Assembly: GCA_023014335.1 (NCBI GenBank)
Contig: JAECYW010000009.1
Span: 1,302,001 to 1,366,000, forward strand
DNA: 64,000 bases
From: Galerina marginata
Lineage: Eukaryota; Basidiomycota; Agaricomycetes; Agaricales; Galerinaceae
Reading direction: 5' to 3'
Shown here one piece after another: positions 1-11,996 of this stretch; position 1 is the stretch's first letter, and each line of letters starts with the position of its first letter. Both the position numbers and the translations under genes were made by a program. Under the pieces are notes generated by a model, which saw only the letters and a list, made by a program, of their open reading frames with translations, did not search any database and had not been told where the DNA came from.

Positions 1-288
1 GTGAAGATCTCAGTGAGAGCTTGAGAGGATTGAAGGTATGAAGAAGCAAATATTTCGTCTTTAAACACTACTCGAACTACTTTTCTTTCATAGCCCGAAG
101 GCAGCCTCTTCCACGACCGATTCCAGAGTTTGCAGCAACGAGCGCTGATCGAACCTAGAGTCCGCGTATTGTACGTTCCAGTTTTCTGTTCTCGTGTTTC
201 ACTTTTTAATCGTCCTTTCTGCAGGCCTAAGAAACGAAGGAACAGGATGATCGAGTATGAGAAGCACGCTTGGAAGCGATTCGAGTAG
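1..288 (+). CDS. NOP53: NOP53 (60S ribosome biogenesis factor), 3' end only
   Basis: This is the C-terminal end of a Nop53/GLTSCR2-family protein, a nucleolar factor that recruits the exosome helicase to pre-60S particles for ITS2 processing. Three exons are visible: 1-35, 94-224 less the intron at 171-224, and 225-288; the introns are 36-93 and 171-224. The joined frame contains the motifs SLRGLKPEGSL, DRFQSLQQRALIEPR and LPKKRR, and ends KHAWKRFE-stop. Family members characteristically end with an IEPR motif followed by a basic stretch and a conserved tail. The 5' part lies outside the window. The assignment rests on remembered family motifs, and the reading frame is consistent across both introns. 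Confidence 0.82.
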
Positions 289-752
289 GCGTGTATTCGA
301 CATTTCTATTCATGACTGGGATAATATATCGCGCATGGCATGCTGTTCTGTCTTCGAGTTTCTCGTTCCGTGCTTTGAAGCAAACACGTCCGTGTTGTTT
401 TGTGTTCAGTGCTTATACTTGAAGTGGCTCCCACGCGATACAAATATCATTGGGTGCCATCATTCCGCATCTGCCACCCACCTTCATGTCATGACAAATA
501 CAGCGGTACAAGTGGGATATATCAAGCGATGGCTCAAGCATTGCTATTGTTCCCAAACTCACCAAGGTACCACGATAATCATAGGCGAGCTCTTACTGAC
601 GCTGATTTTGCTTCAGCTAGGTATTGCATACCACAACCTAGTGTGATCATAATTCCTGCTCCTGATTTTTCTTGAGCACGGTTTGCCCCCCGACTATCGC
701 CCTCACTCGAGTCGTCGGTGCTTGTAGATTCCCTACGACTGGGACAATTGTA

Positions 753-2934
753 ATGTATCCAAAGGAAAGCCCGACTCTTGAGGCTCAAAACCTCAGCCAC
801 GTTTATTCTGACAATGCTCCTGCATCCATCGTCACCCTGCCCACGGAGCTTCTCTCTTTAGTACGTGTACCCGCCTAAATACCGTCGCTCTTCACCTTTT
901 CTTCGCACGGAACACTATCAAGCAGCCAGGAGGCAAGCTGTTGGGACAACACACTATGCCAAGAGGGACGCTCGATGCGCTTCGAATGGCGTTATTCGTG
1001 AAGCAGCTATCGCATATCCGCTGGTACTTCACACCTGGATGGAAAACGGACGAAGATAAGATAGAGAGTTGGCGCTCAGCTGATGAAGCAAACTGCATGT
1101 CAGGCTCGGGTAGAGACATGACTCAGGGTGCATTGATCCCTGGCACGGGTCCGCTTAGGCGAACGTTCGACGAGGTGGCTAACCTCCATGTTATTATCTC
1201 CCGACTCACCTCGGTTAAGTCGGTCAGGCTGGATTTTGGGCTTGTCGACGACTGGACGGTTTCTCGAAAGCGTAATAAAGACCAACAGGAGAAACAACTA
1301 GACATGCAGTTATGGAGGAGGCAGGTTGGCGCACTGCTTGATGGAATTTTGGATAAAGGATGTGAAGTACTGCAAGTTATTGGAGGAGTGTACGTGAATG
1401 ATTTGTTTCTCGACCAAGAGATGGGGCAAGAGGCAGAGCCTTTACAAGGTATCTACGTTTATTTGCTCATTTCATTGTCATAATTAAACCTCCTGTTCTT
1501 CAAGATGAGGATGAAGACGAAGAGGATAATTACCGAAGTCAAAGGCGACTCTCGCATGTCTCGAAAGCCTTGATTGGTCTCGTCCGCCATGCCTTCAAAC
1601 CGTCAATTAAACGTCCTCGTATCCCAATCCCCATTAGAGATATCCGTACGAACGAAACTCAAGGGCTCAACCCCATCTTACCACACACAGAGAGAAAACG
1701 TCTGAAATTAAAAGCAATGCACATCGAATCGGCGATGATCCTTCTGCCTCCGTTCCTCGACTGGACCTTATCCCTTCTGACTTCTCCCGCCTGTGGATCC
1801 ACGCTAACACACCTTTCCTTCGAGTTCTCTTCAGCTCGTAGCCCAGTCATACCCAGTCATCTCCTTGCGTCCATTAACCTGCCTAACTTGACCAGGTTCG
1901 AGATCGCTTCTTCATTTCTAAGTCCAAGAGAGGGACCGACGACCAAATTCAAGGACATCTCTCAGTTTTTGGCTAGGCATAGCAGGGGGCTGAAAAGAAT
2001 ATATTTGTCTGGCGTAGAGTTGCCTCCGCAAACAAAGGCATCTGAGCCACATCCAGAGTTTGCCTCATTCAATTCAAGGCAGCCAATATTTCCGAAGCTG
2101 GAGAATGTCACTGCCCATCCAGCATATATCATGTGGATTCTTGATTCCTCCGTCACCCTGCCTCCGGGGTCGTCCCTTTCTTCTCCTTCCACCCATACCA
2201 ACAAAGCGTGGACGGAACCTCCGTCGAAGAAAGGCGCCAGCCCTCATTCCTTGGGAAATTTGAAAGGGATAGGGATCATCTCGGATTATCATATTTCGCA
2301 GAATTTCGAGTACGCGTTGTTTGATGAGGCGTTAAGAGCCGTTGTCAGCTTCTGTCGATGGCGAGATGAGCAACGTCGAGGTTCACAGTCCTGGTTTACA
2401 AAGACTGGCAAGTCAGGCACGAAGATCCATGAGCCGGAGGAGAAGGAGTACACAGAAAAGAGTATTACGCTGATGCTCCAGTTTGCATGCGAGTCAGGTG
2501 TAAGCCAATGGTTCGCTAACCACCTTCGTCTCGCCTCGTCTCTTCCGAGCAGGCGGGGGTCGACACCTGACGCTCAGCGACACCCTTCAGGATCAATCCT
2601 TAACCAACTAACTAACATATCCACGCTGGTTATTTCCGGGTTTCGGTGGGTTAGCTTTCCCAAGGATGCGATTGCGACTCTCCCGGAGTGGTTAGCTCTC
2701 GTTTTTGGTGCCTCAAGTCAGAACATGGATCCGGATTCAGCGCCGACATTCCACGAGCTAAAATTTGTGGAACAACAACGTACAGACGTCGTGCGTCTGT
2801 TGATTGCCAAAGACTTCGTGACACGGGTTGCGCAAAATTGTGTTCGATTGAACTGCTTGGAAGTGGAGGGTGAAGCATTTGACTTGGATAAGATCCGGAG
2901 AGAGGGTCGAGCTGGACGACCGAGTGCTTTCTGA
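753..2934 (+). CDS. F-box-like protein, three exons
   Basis: Exon 1 (753-860) starts MYPKESP and contains an F-box-like opening, ASIVTLPTELLSL. It joins in phase 0 to an exon starting at 923, after a GT..AG intron at 861-922. A second intron (about 1452-1505) splits an Asp codon before an acidic run DEDEDEED, and the last exon runs to the stop at 2934. The protein is about 690 residues. The C-terminal part is rich in leucine strands like the degenerate LRR region of basidiomycete F-box proteins, which would choose substrates for SCF ubiquitin ligases. No specific substrate can be named. The F-box is weak, so the family call is an inference. The start could lie further upstream in an unseen exon. 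Confidence 0.6.
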
Positions 2935-4377
2935 CAATGGTCTGTAAGAAATAAAAATGTTTTCTCCGGAGTAGAATCGATTGGAAAGCAACCCATGGTA
3001 ACACCTTGGCAATGTATAAAAAATCGAAGCTCACAATGTAGTAAATAAGGACACCCCATGGGTAAATGTTTAACATTTGGACCGTGCCGGTATTGCTCCC
3101 CCTATACTACCACAACGACCGAAGGAGAAAACACCCAAGAATAATACTTATATGGAAGGCGCTTGCAAAGGAATGCCACCTTGTTAAGGAGGAAAAGGTA
3201 GACGAAAATAAACAACATGTACACCTTGAGTACTTGATTCCTAAAGTCAGCGTCTTAGTTCCTGGCTACTCCTGTTGTATTCTAACCATTGCAATTTGCA
3301 AATTTTCATCGCCAAATGGTCCTATGTCGTGGTGACATTCAAGTCGACTCCGTCTTTACCAAGGCTAAAAATACGGAAGTTCCGGAAGTTAACCAGTGTG
3401 TAGATGGGGCGGTTATTTATAACGCCGTTGGAGACAATCAGTGAAAGTACCGATAATAATTGCACACAATTTACGAACAATAGGACATGTTAAGACAGTC
3501 GCCGCGGCGATTATTGGTTGCCAAATTCAGCGCCAGCGCTTGTGGTTATATCACGATATAAGCCTTACTCAAGCCTGTGAACTTCTGGAATCCATAAAAA
3601 GCAAGGTAAAGTGTCAGTGGACACGGAGATACTCCATATGGTAACACTGGTACTTAATACGGCAACCTGTTAAATGTTTGACAGGAGGGTCGAGCGAAGG
3701 TGGAGGGATCTAAGGGAGCAAAGAAATGGTGAGGATAACGACGGAAATAAAGAAATAGAGTGAACCAAGATTCAACACAACCTTCGTTCCCCACCGGTGG
3801 TCTTTTAAGTTCACCTCCTCGTTGCTTCTTCGGCTGTTACGTCTCCTTTTATCAACCTTTTATACATCTCCGCTTCTCATAAATTTCCTGCCGACCTACA
3901 ACGAGCAGTCGAACCTTGGAACGTTGGTCAGTAAAAGTGGTATCAATAGATCCTTGTGAGCGACCGATTTAGAGCCGTCATATGCCCTTACAGTGCGCCG
4001 CGACAGAGCCACCAGCAGTCTCTGCACATTTTGTCTTTGCTGATTTTGCCACCGTCAAACAAGAACTACCAGAGTAGCGATGGCACTGATAAACAGCCGC
4101 AACACCGTTCTTTTGCAAATCAGAGAGTTGTTCAGATCTGATAAGCCGATTATTAGAGTGGCATAGCAAATAAAAGGCGGAATGAAAAAGTGAGTAACAA
4201 TGAGGGGGGAAACTCACAACCTAGGACAGTCGACTGGAATCTCCAATAACGCGGAAGGAATGGGAAGCAGATGGTTTGCGCAGATTTGCGACTGGAAGAG
4301 TTTACAAACTCAACCAAATAGCGGCAAGATATAAGGTCAAAGGCTCCGAGTCCTTTGTGGCTTATTGTCGTACCATC
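2935..4377. other. Intergenic stretch, no gene seen
   Basis: About 1.4 kb between the F-box-like gene and the MYND gene. The short open frames here have no start context, domain or splice pattern that I can support. The last 500 bp before the MYND start has pyrimidine-rich tracts and is probably promoter and 5' UTR. Confidence 0.4.
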
Positions 4378-6111
4378 ATGTCCGGTAAACTCGTGAAAAA
4401 GTTCAATGCACTCCCTCGAAATGAAAAAGCGCCAAGTGGCTTAGTCCCTAACGAATGGCATTTCGATCTTCGTTACATCCAGATTGAACCAACTCCCGGT
4501 CATATCGTCGCCATCATCCAGCCTCAATCGCAGTTCATCCACATGGAGAGACTCCCCGTTGGGATTGGTAGCCCCACTAGTGGAATTGCCTTCTTCCCCG
4601 AGTCAGGAAAAGAAGCCGCTCCAGAAGTTGCAAAGGCTCTCTTGCATGCCTTCATAGACAACCTTGGCCAAAACCAAATGATGGGTAGCAACGCGCCGCC
4701 TGCTTTCGCCCCTTGGAAACTTACCACCGAGGACAAGGATCTCGCCGCTGCTGTTGGGGAAGAATTCAAGCGACTGGGTGTTCGCGCTAAGGAGTTGCAC
4801 AAGATCTCCGTCTCGAGCAAGGCTGTCAACAAGATCATGGACACCTGTTTCCGCAAGCTCTTTGCTGGACTGAAGCAGGCCGTCGGATTTACCGGGATCG
4901 CGGGCGACGTTATCATGAAACCAGATTCAATCTGTTTCCATAATTTCAAGCTCACTCCTGTACCCAAGTCCTCGCGTCTTGATCAAGAAGATGGCCCCTT
5001 CGATTTGGCCCTGAAATACTTGCAACAGCTCATGAATTCACGTCCCCCCAAAGCATCTGACATTGACACCAAAACGCTTTTGACAAACCAAGGACAAGAA
5101 TTGCCGATGCTGATGAAAAAGGTGGAAGACAAGCCTGCGGCCATCGTACAGGCAGAGGCAGATGGAGGAGACCCGGATGCGGCGCTTGACTACGGTTTGA
5201 GGTGTGCCAAATTTTGTTTCATTCCTTGCATCGTCTACTTACCGGCGCACAACAGACTTCTTGTCGGCTTGGGTTGCGACGCCAATCGCACCTCCGCCCG
5301 TGCTTACCTCATCAAGGCCCTCTCTTCCCCCAAGGCTACCGACGAGCTCAAGGCCACCGCCCATGGCATCCTCATCGACTGGTATGTCTCGTCCTGCGTA
5401 GACGACTTCCGCAGCAGATATATGTTCGCTGCTTCGCACCACGCGAATATAGCAGCCGCTCTCTGTCGCCGTGTGTCCCCTCCCGGTACCCACGCCTCTC
5501 CTGCAGTTTTGTGGTTCATGTCCAAAGTGTTTGAGCCACAGTCTCAGAAAGCGCCAGAGTTATATCTGTGGTTCAAGGACGCGGTTAAAGCCCTCGAGTT
5601 TAGGAATGCCCAAATGGCGGACGGGAGGAAGAAGATGGCGCAGAAGAGGTTGAAGAACCCGAATAGGTACTGCTGCGCGGCCGTTGGGTGTGGGATCGAG
5701 GCCGACGCGGGCAAGATGTTGTTGAGGTGTAAGTCATTTTCCTCACTTTCATATACCGTTATTCACATTGCTTTAGGCGGCGGCAAATGCGACGTCGACA
5801 AGAAGCCCAGCTACTGCAGCAAAGAGTGCCAGTCGGCCGACTGGCAGAACCATAAGCCGTTCTGCAAGCCAGGAGCAGAGTGCTCCGTCATCGATACCGG
5901 CAACTCTCCTCGTCTCGGGGCTGGACCTTCCTCAAGACAAGGCGCGATTCAGATTCCCATCACTCATGCCGACGGATCGACCCATGTTGTCAGCTCGTCG
6001 ACTCTTGACCCCCAGATGTTGAAGGAAATTAGGGACCTTGCCCAGAGCGCGGACGTTAGTGGTAGGGGTCTGCCTTCAATGACGTTCGACCTCGAGAGAG
6101 TTACGATCTGA
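4378..6111 (+). CDS. MYND-type zinc finger protein
   Basis: The start chosen is the ATG at 4378 (MSGKLVKKFN), because the open frame upstream lacks coding character. An intron at 5729-5776 is 48 nt long, a multiple of three, so the frame stays open through it. Removing it restores a proper MYND finger: C-C spacing in YCCAAVGCG, then LLRCGGKCD, YCSKECQSADW and HKPFC, near residues 435-485 of 561. MYND fingers bind proline-rich partners and are common in fungal regulators and in SMYD-like proteins. No SET domain is visible. The N-terminal 430 residues look helical and resemble the repeat regions often found ahead of MYND in Agaricomycetes. The exact role is unknown. Confidence 0.85.
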   Translation: MSGKLVKKFNALPRNEKAPSGLVPNEWHFDLRYIQIEPTPGHIVAIIQPQSQFIHMERLPVGIGSPTSGIAFFPESGKEAAPEVAKALLHAFIDNLGQNQMMGSNAPPAFAPWKLTTEDKDLAAAVGEEFKRLGVRAKELHKISVSSKAVNKIMDTCFRKLFAGLKQAVGFTGIAGDVIMKPDSICFHNFKLTPVPKSSRLDQEDGPFDLALKYLQQLMNSRPPKASDIDTKTLLTNQGQELPMLMKKVEDKPAAIVQAEADGGDPDAALDYGLRCAKFCFIPCIVYLPAHNRLLVGLGCDANRTSARAYLIKALSSPKATDELKATAHGILIDWYVSSCVDDFRSRYMFAASHHANIAAALCRRVSPPGTHASPAVLWFMSKVFEPQSQKAPELYLWFKDAVKALEFRNAQMADGRKKMAQKRLKNPNRYCCAAVGCGIEADAGKMLLRCKSFSSLSYTVIHIALGGGKCDVDKKPSYCSKECQSADWQNHKPFCKPGAECSVIDTGNSPRLGAGPSSRQGAIQIPITHADGSTHVVSSSTLDPQMLKEIRDLAQSADVSGRGLPSMTFDLERVTI

Positions 6112-6749
6112 ACGTAATGGAGAAGCCTTAAAGCATCTGCTGGCCCGAATCGAAGGAATGATACGCGTAACGTAACGAAAGTTGACTCTGGAGATAGATT
6201 TTTTTCAATCTCCGCTTCTTGGACTCAAACATTTCTGTAGGCTCTGTCTTGATTGATTTGAATTTATCCTTTGCCATCGCCGAACCCCATCCTAAAATTG
6301 AAAGAAGACTCTGTGTTTCTCTCGAAATTGCCTCATACTTCGGCTGGACTTGTCAAGATGCTCGGGTTGTTAACTGTTGATACGACAATCATCCGTCGCG
6401 CGACTGCCATGCTCATTTTATGAGCACGGATGTGACCAACTGCCACTGGTCAATACGTTCGTAACTTCTTTCTCCTTGTATCCGGGGTTGGAGACTCGAA
6501 TTCTGGCTTACAGACGTGCCAAGACTTCCCCACTCCGAGGAGCATGTCACCTTATTTTCCCGACACCGAAGACGGAAAATGTCCGGGCGCTACCTTTCTG
6601 TCCCTCTTCAGCTCAGCTATACTTATATGGTCTGAACGATGGTCTACTCACCTGGGAGTCGATTCAACATAAAAGGCCCAGCTGTCCTGTGAAACCATTC
6701 AGCGTTTTAGCTTGTTAAACTTGAAAGTGAATTGTTCTAGGCTTCCAAC
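6112..6749. other. Intergenic stretch upstream of the AA9 gene
   Basis: About 640 bp with no supported gene. It must hold the MYND 3' UTR and the AA9 promoter. Confidence 0.4.
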
Positions 6750-8005
6750 ATGCGTTCAAGCTTCGTAGCAGTTGTAATCGCAGCGTTGATCGGGCAAGTT
6801 TTGGCCCATGGATACGTTCCACTCCTGAGAATAAATGGCAAAGACGTTGCCGGATGGGATATCTCCAAAGGTGAGGTGTTGGTACTCGATGCTTTGCCTT
6901 TCCACTTTTGCTGATTTTTTTGCTCGTTTCTAGACCCCTACACTACGCCTCAGGTATCGCCTTTCGCTCTGCCATTTTCACTCTGGTCAGAATGCTAATA
7001 TCTCATTTAGCCTCTGAGAGTCGTGCGGGGGACGAAGCTCGACAGCGGTTACATTGCTGACGTCACCTCCACCGACATTACCTGCTCCATCGGGAACCAG
7101 AAGCTGCCGCCGGTAGGTAAACTAAAACGACATGACCATTGTTTGTTTTAAATCTTTACTTGTAGGGCCCAATTCAAGCCACAGTAGCGGCAGGCAGTAC
7201 CATTCAAGTCTTGTGGAATACGTGGCCACTTGGTCATTTCGGTCCCATTTTAAATTATATGGCCAAATGCGCGACCAGTGACTGTTCCACGTTCAAGGGT
7301 GATACTGGTTCTCCTTGGTTCAAGGTAAGAGTTTGAAATTTGTTCAACGGGTCTGTGCTTTTACTGACTTCGTTTGATTGGAGATTCAACAAGATACCTA
7401 CGGTAATGGCATATGGCCATCGGATACTCTTGCTAAGAGTAATTTCACCTACGCCGTAAAGATACCTAGCAAAATCGCTCCAGGAGCCTACGTTCGTTGT
7501 TTTATTTCCTTTGTAACTCTAACTGTTGAGTAGAAGAAATAATAGCTCCTGCGTCACGAAAACCTTGCATTGCATGGAGCAAACAACTTAGGTGGCGCCC
7601 AGTTTTATCCAGGTAAGAGGAATGACCTCTCTAAAAGGAAACCTACTGATACTCCTCGTAGTCTGTATTCAGCTCACTGGTACGATTGCACTGCGTTTTC
7701 TCTCCTTTTAAATTCTTACAGGAGTCTTTCTCTAGTGACCGGCGGTGGAACGCTTAACCCATCCGGCCTGAGTTTCCCTGGTATCTACAAGGTAAAAAAA
7801 TTTCCGCTGCAGCATTCGTAGTTGTATTAAACTGGTCGACGCTCAGGCTACTGATCCGGGCATTTTGTTTAACGTTTACATGGGTGATGCAGCGAACAAG
7901 GTAACGAGGCCGGTCTTGAATCACCACGTTTGCGAGGTCACTCATCACGATTTTATCTAGGCATATATTCCTCCTGGTGGCGCAGTGTACCCTGGGTTGA
8001 ATTAA
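6750..8005 (+). CDS. AA9 lytic polysaccharide monooxygenase
   Basis: A secreted copper enzyme that oxidatively cleaves cellulose or related glucans. A 19-residue signal peptide (MRSSFVAVVIAALIGQVLA) is followed directly by His-Gly-Tyr, so the mature protein starts with the copper-binding His1 of the histidine brace. The second copper His is in WPLGHFGPILNYMAKC, and the LRHENLALHGA segment with the later AQFYPVC motif supplies the conserved Gln and axial Tyr. At least nine introns of about 50-80 nt split the gene. One ends at about 7739, giving LTVTGGG. The mature protein is about 230 residues with no cellulose-binding module and no GPI signal. All expected active-site residues are present, so activity is likely. 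Confidence 0.9.
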
Positions 8006-8559
8006 TCTCCCGAACTCGCATACATGTACATATAAACACATTGCAATGAAGACATTGCTTTATACGATCCTTCTGGAGTCTGACATTTGCAAGAACCTTC
8101 TTTGGGTACGTCTTATCTTATCTTAACGCACTGTGTCGGAAGCGTTTTCCTCCTGTTTAATTCTTCCTGCGTCGCACTCTTGGCGGTGACTTGTGTCCAC
8201 GCGGTCTGCATTAAAGCTTAAAAACTTAGTACGCTGAAATGCCTCGTGGATGGCCCTTTTCTGACCTCTACTTCAATAACAGGTCAATTTGCCGGGGGTT
8301 CGGCCCTTAGAATCGGATAGCACAAAGCACCATAACCAGTACTTGGCGTAAAATTCCTTGCCATGAGTCATTGGAAGCGCTTCCTTTCCCAAATTACTCA
8401 TCCTCTCGTACCCTACGTTTCCTAGCAAGGCAGAACCCTCTTTATCCCCACTTCATTTGCGTGAACATCGAAGCTATCTTGGGTCCTTAAGAATGATAGG
8501 ATCCCTTCAGCAGAAAGTCTTCGCCATCCTAGAGGCGGTCAAACCAAGCCTACGCAGTA

Positions 8560-10754
8560 ATGCACGAATATGCTGGACCAGCTCCACAGTCGAACGATGA
8601 AGAGCTACTTGCTCGCTTGGGGTACAAGCAGGAGCTCAAAAGGGACTTCTCATGGTTTGAATTGATGGGACTGAGCTTCAGCATTATCGGCGTTGTTCAA
8701 TCCGTGGCGTAAGTTCTACGTCGCGCTCTCTCCTCCCTGGATCTTAGAGTGTGAATAGCTCTGTCCTTATCTACTCTATCCCTAACGGCGGGCCAGTTGC
8801 AATGGTTTGGGGTGTAAGTATTGTCACATTTCCTTGTTGATCGCCCGTGCTCATTATCTGGCTCTAGTGGACGGTCTGCTGCTTCTTCTTGATGACCATA
8901 GCGTTTTCCATGGCGGAACTAGCTTCTGCTGCCCCAACCTCTGGCGGATTATACTACTGGTCCTTCAAATTCTCGTCCGAGAGATACCAGAGGGTTTTAT
9001 CCTGGACTGTCGGGTGTAAGTCCATCACTTTCGAAAACATATTACAATTTGTAACGTGTCTTTGCAGACAGTAACAGTGCCGGTTACATATGCGGCCTTG
9101 CAGGCTCAGACTATGCCACTGCTCTGCAAATCCTTGCGGCGGCAACTATTGGTTCTGGCGGTACATTCATTCCCACATCTGGTCAGATTTTGTGCGTCAA
9201 TGTCGAACTCAGCAAGTACGCGACTTATAAACTGAATGTAGCGGCGTGTTCTGCGGACTCATAGTTTTCCATGCTATACTTTCAAGTCTCGCGACCAAGT
9301 TCCTCGCTCGAATCCAGCTCTTTTATATGGGTTTGAACATACTGTGCGTAGATGCGGTTCTCATACATGTTAGCCACGACCCCTGACTTCGCAGACAATG
9401 TCAGAATCTTCCTTATTTTGGTCGTCGCATTGCCAGTGGCTACACCGTCCCAGTTCAAAAATTCTGCCAAGTTTGTCTTCGGTGATTTTGAAAACCGTAT
9501 GTGCAAACCTCTGTCCCAAAACCAATATCCTCATCGAATTTTTAGTCACGCTTTGGCCAAATGGATTTTCTTTCTTGCTCTCTTTCTTGGCCCCAGCCTG
9601 GATAATTGGTGTGTACTCATACAAATTCGCTGTTGATTACGGTACACTCATTCTGTTTGTTGAAGGTGGAATTGACTCGAGCGTACATATCAGTGAAGAG
9701 GCGAAGCACGCGAATGTTACCGTCCCAAGAACTATCATAATGTCGACTGCACTGGGCTGTATCCTTGGATGGGGTGAGTCCGTCATCACAGATGCCCAGC
9801 TTCATTTTGACATCAGATTTTTCAGTCTTCAACGTTGTTGTCGCGTTTAATATGGGTACGGATATGGGGACTATCCTGTCTAACCCGATTGGCCAACCCA
9901 TGGCCACTGTGCGTCTGCCGGGTCGCTTTGTTTCGTTATGGCACTAACCGCGCATTCTGTAGATTATATTTAATAGCTTAGGGCAAAGAGGAACTCTCGC
10001 CGTCTGGAGCTTCATCATCATCACCATGTTCGTAAAGTCACGATTCCACAACACACAGGTGTTCATTCATTTCACAGGAATATGACATCCATGAATATTG
10101 TAAGACTCGTTGCGGAACCCAGTGGTTTTCTCTCATTACCTTCTTAGCTGATTGCGGCATCCCGTCAAACATTTGCATTTTCTCGAGATGGTGCTCTACC
10201 TTTTTCAAAAACACTTTACAGGATCAACAAGACGACTGGAACCCCGGTCGTGTCCGTCATTTTCTGCGCATTTGTTGCAATACTTTTTGGTCTTCTTTCC
10301 TTTGCTGGTCCAGCCGCCGTTGGCGCCGTCTTTACTGTGGGGGTCGTTTGTCAATACATAGCCTATTCAATCCCAATCCTGGCGCGTCATCTGGGAGGTA
10401 GAAAATTTAACCCAGGACCTTTCAACCTCGGAAAATTGGTGAGCCATTCCCCATCACAATTAGGTTTCTGAACCATTCCATGTTCAGAGCGCACCAGTGT
10501 CCTTCACGGCGGTGGCGTTCATGGGGATGATGATAGTCATCCTTTCGTTCCCGTCAAATGAGAATCCTACTGCGGCTACTATGAATTATACGGCCGTCGT
10601 TGTCGGTGGCACCTTGACCCTCAGCATGTCCTATTATTTCTTCCCGGTATATGGCGGCAGGAACTGGTTTACGGGCCCTGTTCGAACTATAGATGTCGAA
10701 ACGGAGGATGTATCCGAGAAGCAAAGCTTCAAAAATTTTAGTCCCCACTGTTAG
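8560..10754 (+). CDS. Amino-acid/GABA permease, APC family
   Basis: A plasma- or vacuolar-membrane transporter of the amino acid-choline transporter group. The N-terminal exon reads MHEYAGPAPQSNDEELLARL and contains FSWFELMGLSFSIIG, typical of the family before TM1. Later exons hold SIPNGGPVAMVWG, MAELASAAPTSGGLYYW, VHISEEA and the last transmembrane segments ending near SFKNFSPHC. About ten short introns interrupt it. One junction (NIL/IFLILVVALP) was checked and keeps frame. The protein is about 520 residues with roughly 12 hydrophobic segments. The PTSGG and HISEEA motifs point to the Uga4/Hnm1-like branch, but the substrate cannot be read from sequence. Confidence 0.85.
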
Positions 10755-10950
10755 CATGTTCCGCCTGCTAACATCGCTTGAACATTGCATTCAACAATAT
10801 AGCTGTCTTCATGGGATCGCAAAGTGATTGTAAGAATATTAAGAACTTGAATGATCCAAATTCTTTCATGTTCTTTCCCCATTGAAGCCGAACAGTTTTC
10901 AGGTATACCTACACGTTCCTGTGAACGAGCTGCATTCCCCATTTGGCATA

Positions 10951-10958
10951 GTCTGCGG
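10951..10958. repeat. Left target-site duplication of the MITE
   Basis: GTCTGCGG directly before the element at 10959. The same 8 bases recur at 11444-11451 directly after it. Confidence 0.8.
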
Positions 10959-11443
10959 CAAGGGGGCACCGGGATTCGAAAAACTACCCGGGGTCGATTT
11001 TTCTCTTTAAGCTCTCCCCCTCCCGCAACCCATATCGGGTATGTTTTTTGTCCAAAAGCGGTATGTTTTACTCACCTTTGTGGTCTCTGACTTGACGGAC
11101 ACGACTTGCCCGAGCTGCGGCACCGTGAATAGGCAGAAGCAACAGGTTTTCACTGTACAGTATATATTAAATGTATGGCTACTGTACATCCTATATTTTT
11201 TCGAAATCTCACCGTGCTCCTCAGTCGTCGAAATTCAATCAAAAACTCTCCCCAAGTGGTGTAAATATGCATCACCTGTCGAAAGTAAAGCTTTCAAGTT
11301 ATAAAACCAATATATTGCTTCGAAAGCTAGTGCTTGTGCATAAAATTTCAGATTTTACCCCCCAAAATAAATTTTTTTAAGCCTCCGGCAGCCCACCCCC
11401 CCCCCTACCCCGGGTCACGGATTCGAATCCCGGTGCCCCCTTG
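10959..11443. mobile_element. Non-autonomous hAT-like MITE, 485 bp
   Basis: The ends are terminal inverted repeats: left CAAGGGGGCACCGGGATTCG, right its reverse complement ending GTGCCCCCTTG. A second paired block (CTACCCGGGG against CCCCGGGTCA) lies just inside. The element is flanked by 8-bp direct repeats GTCTGCGG. An 8-bp duplication and a CAAGG start fit the hAT superfamily. No transposase frame is present, so it would move only with a transposase made elsewhere. The TIRs contain a palindrome GGATTCGAATCC that resembles a tRNA B box, but there is no cloverleaf. Confidence 0.8.
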
Positions 11444-11451
11444 GTCTGCGG
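11444..11451. repeat. Right target-site duplication of the MITE
   Basis: GTCTGCGG directly after the element, matching 10951-10958. Confidence 0.8.
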
Positions 11452-11996
11452 CTGATTAAAATAGTCGTCAACAGCTGTCTGTCATGAACGCCCAACGTCT
11501 GGTAAACTTGAAGCGCTTCGAGAACGCTGTTCTCGAAATTGTGACCTTGCCTCTAACCCGACATATTCTTGCTGCAATTTTCTTTCTCGTCACTTTTCAA
11601 TGGACGCTACTTCTGCAGGAGGTAATCATAAGGCGTTGTCGGCGGACGGTCGCTTGACCCTCAAGAATTAGAAATGGTGCCAGGATTTCTCGGAGTGGAC
11701 TGTCCGACCCCCCAACTCGTGAATGTGGTGCTGCACTGGTATTCTACGTGTCTGCAAGGTATAAATTACATTTACGACCAGACGACAACACGAAACGGAT
11801 GTATACGTTCAGTCTTCCACTGCCGGAAATGAAAGTCTTGTGACTTCTCTGGGTGGCGTCATCCCTCTGCCAGTGCCCCGTGCTCACACCTGACCGGCCT
11901 GACCACTTGGGTATACTTCGACTCCTTGTCATTGGCGTTTTTGCTTCCTTTCCCAGTGGAACTAATCTACTCGACCCTCAAACACTCACAACTACA

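Noticed and set aside
6377..6718. 113-residue frame before the AA9 gene
   Set aside because: No coding character, and it overlaps the likely promoter.
10959..11443. tRNA gene or tRNA-derived SINE
   Set aside because: Only a B-box-like palindrome in the TIRs; no A box at the right distance, no cloverleaf and no poly-A tail, whereas TIRs and an 8-bp duplication are clear.
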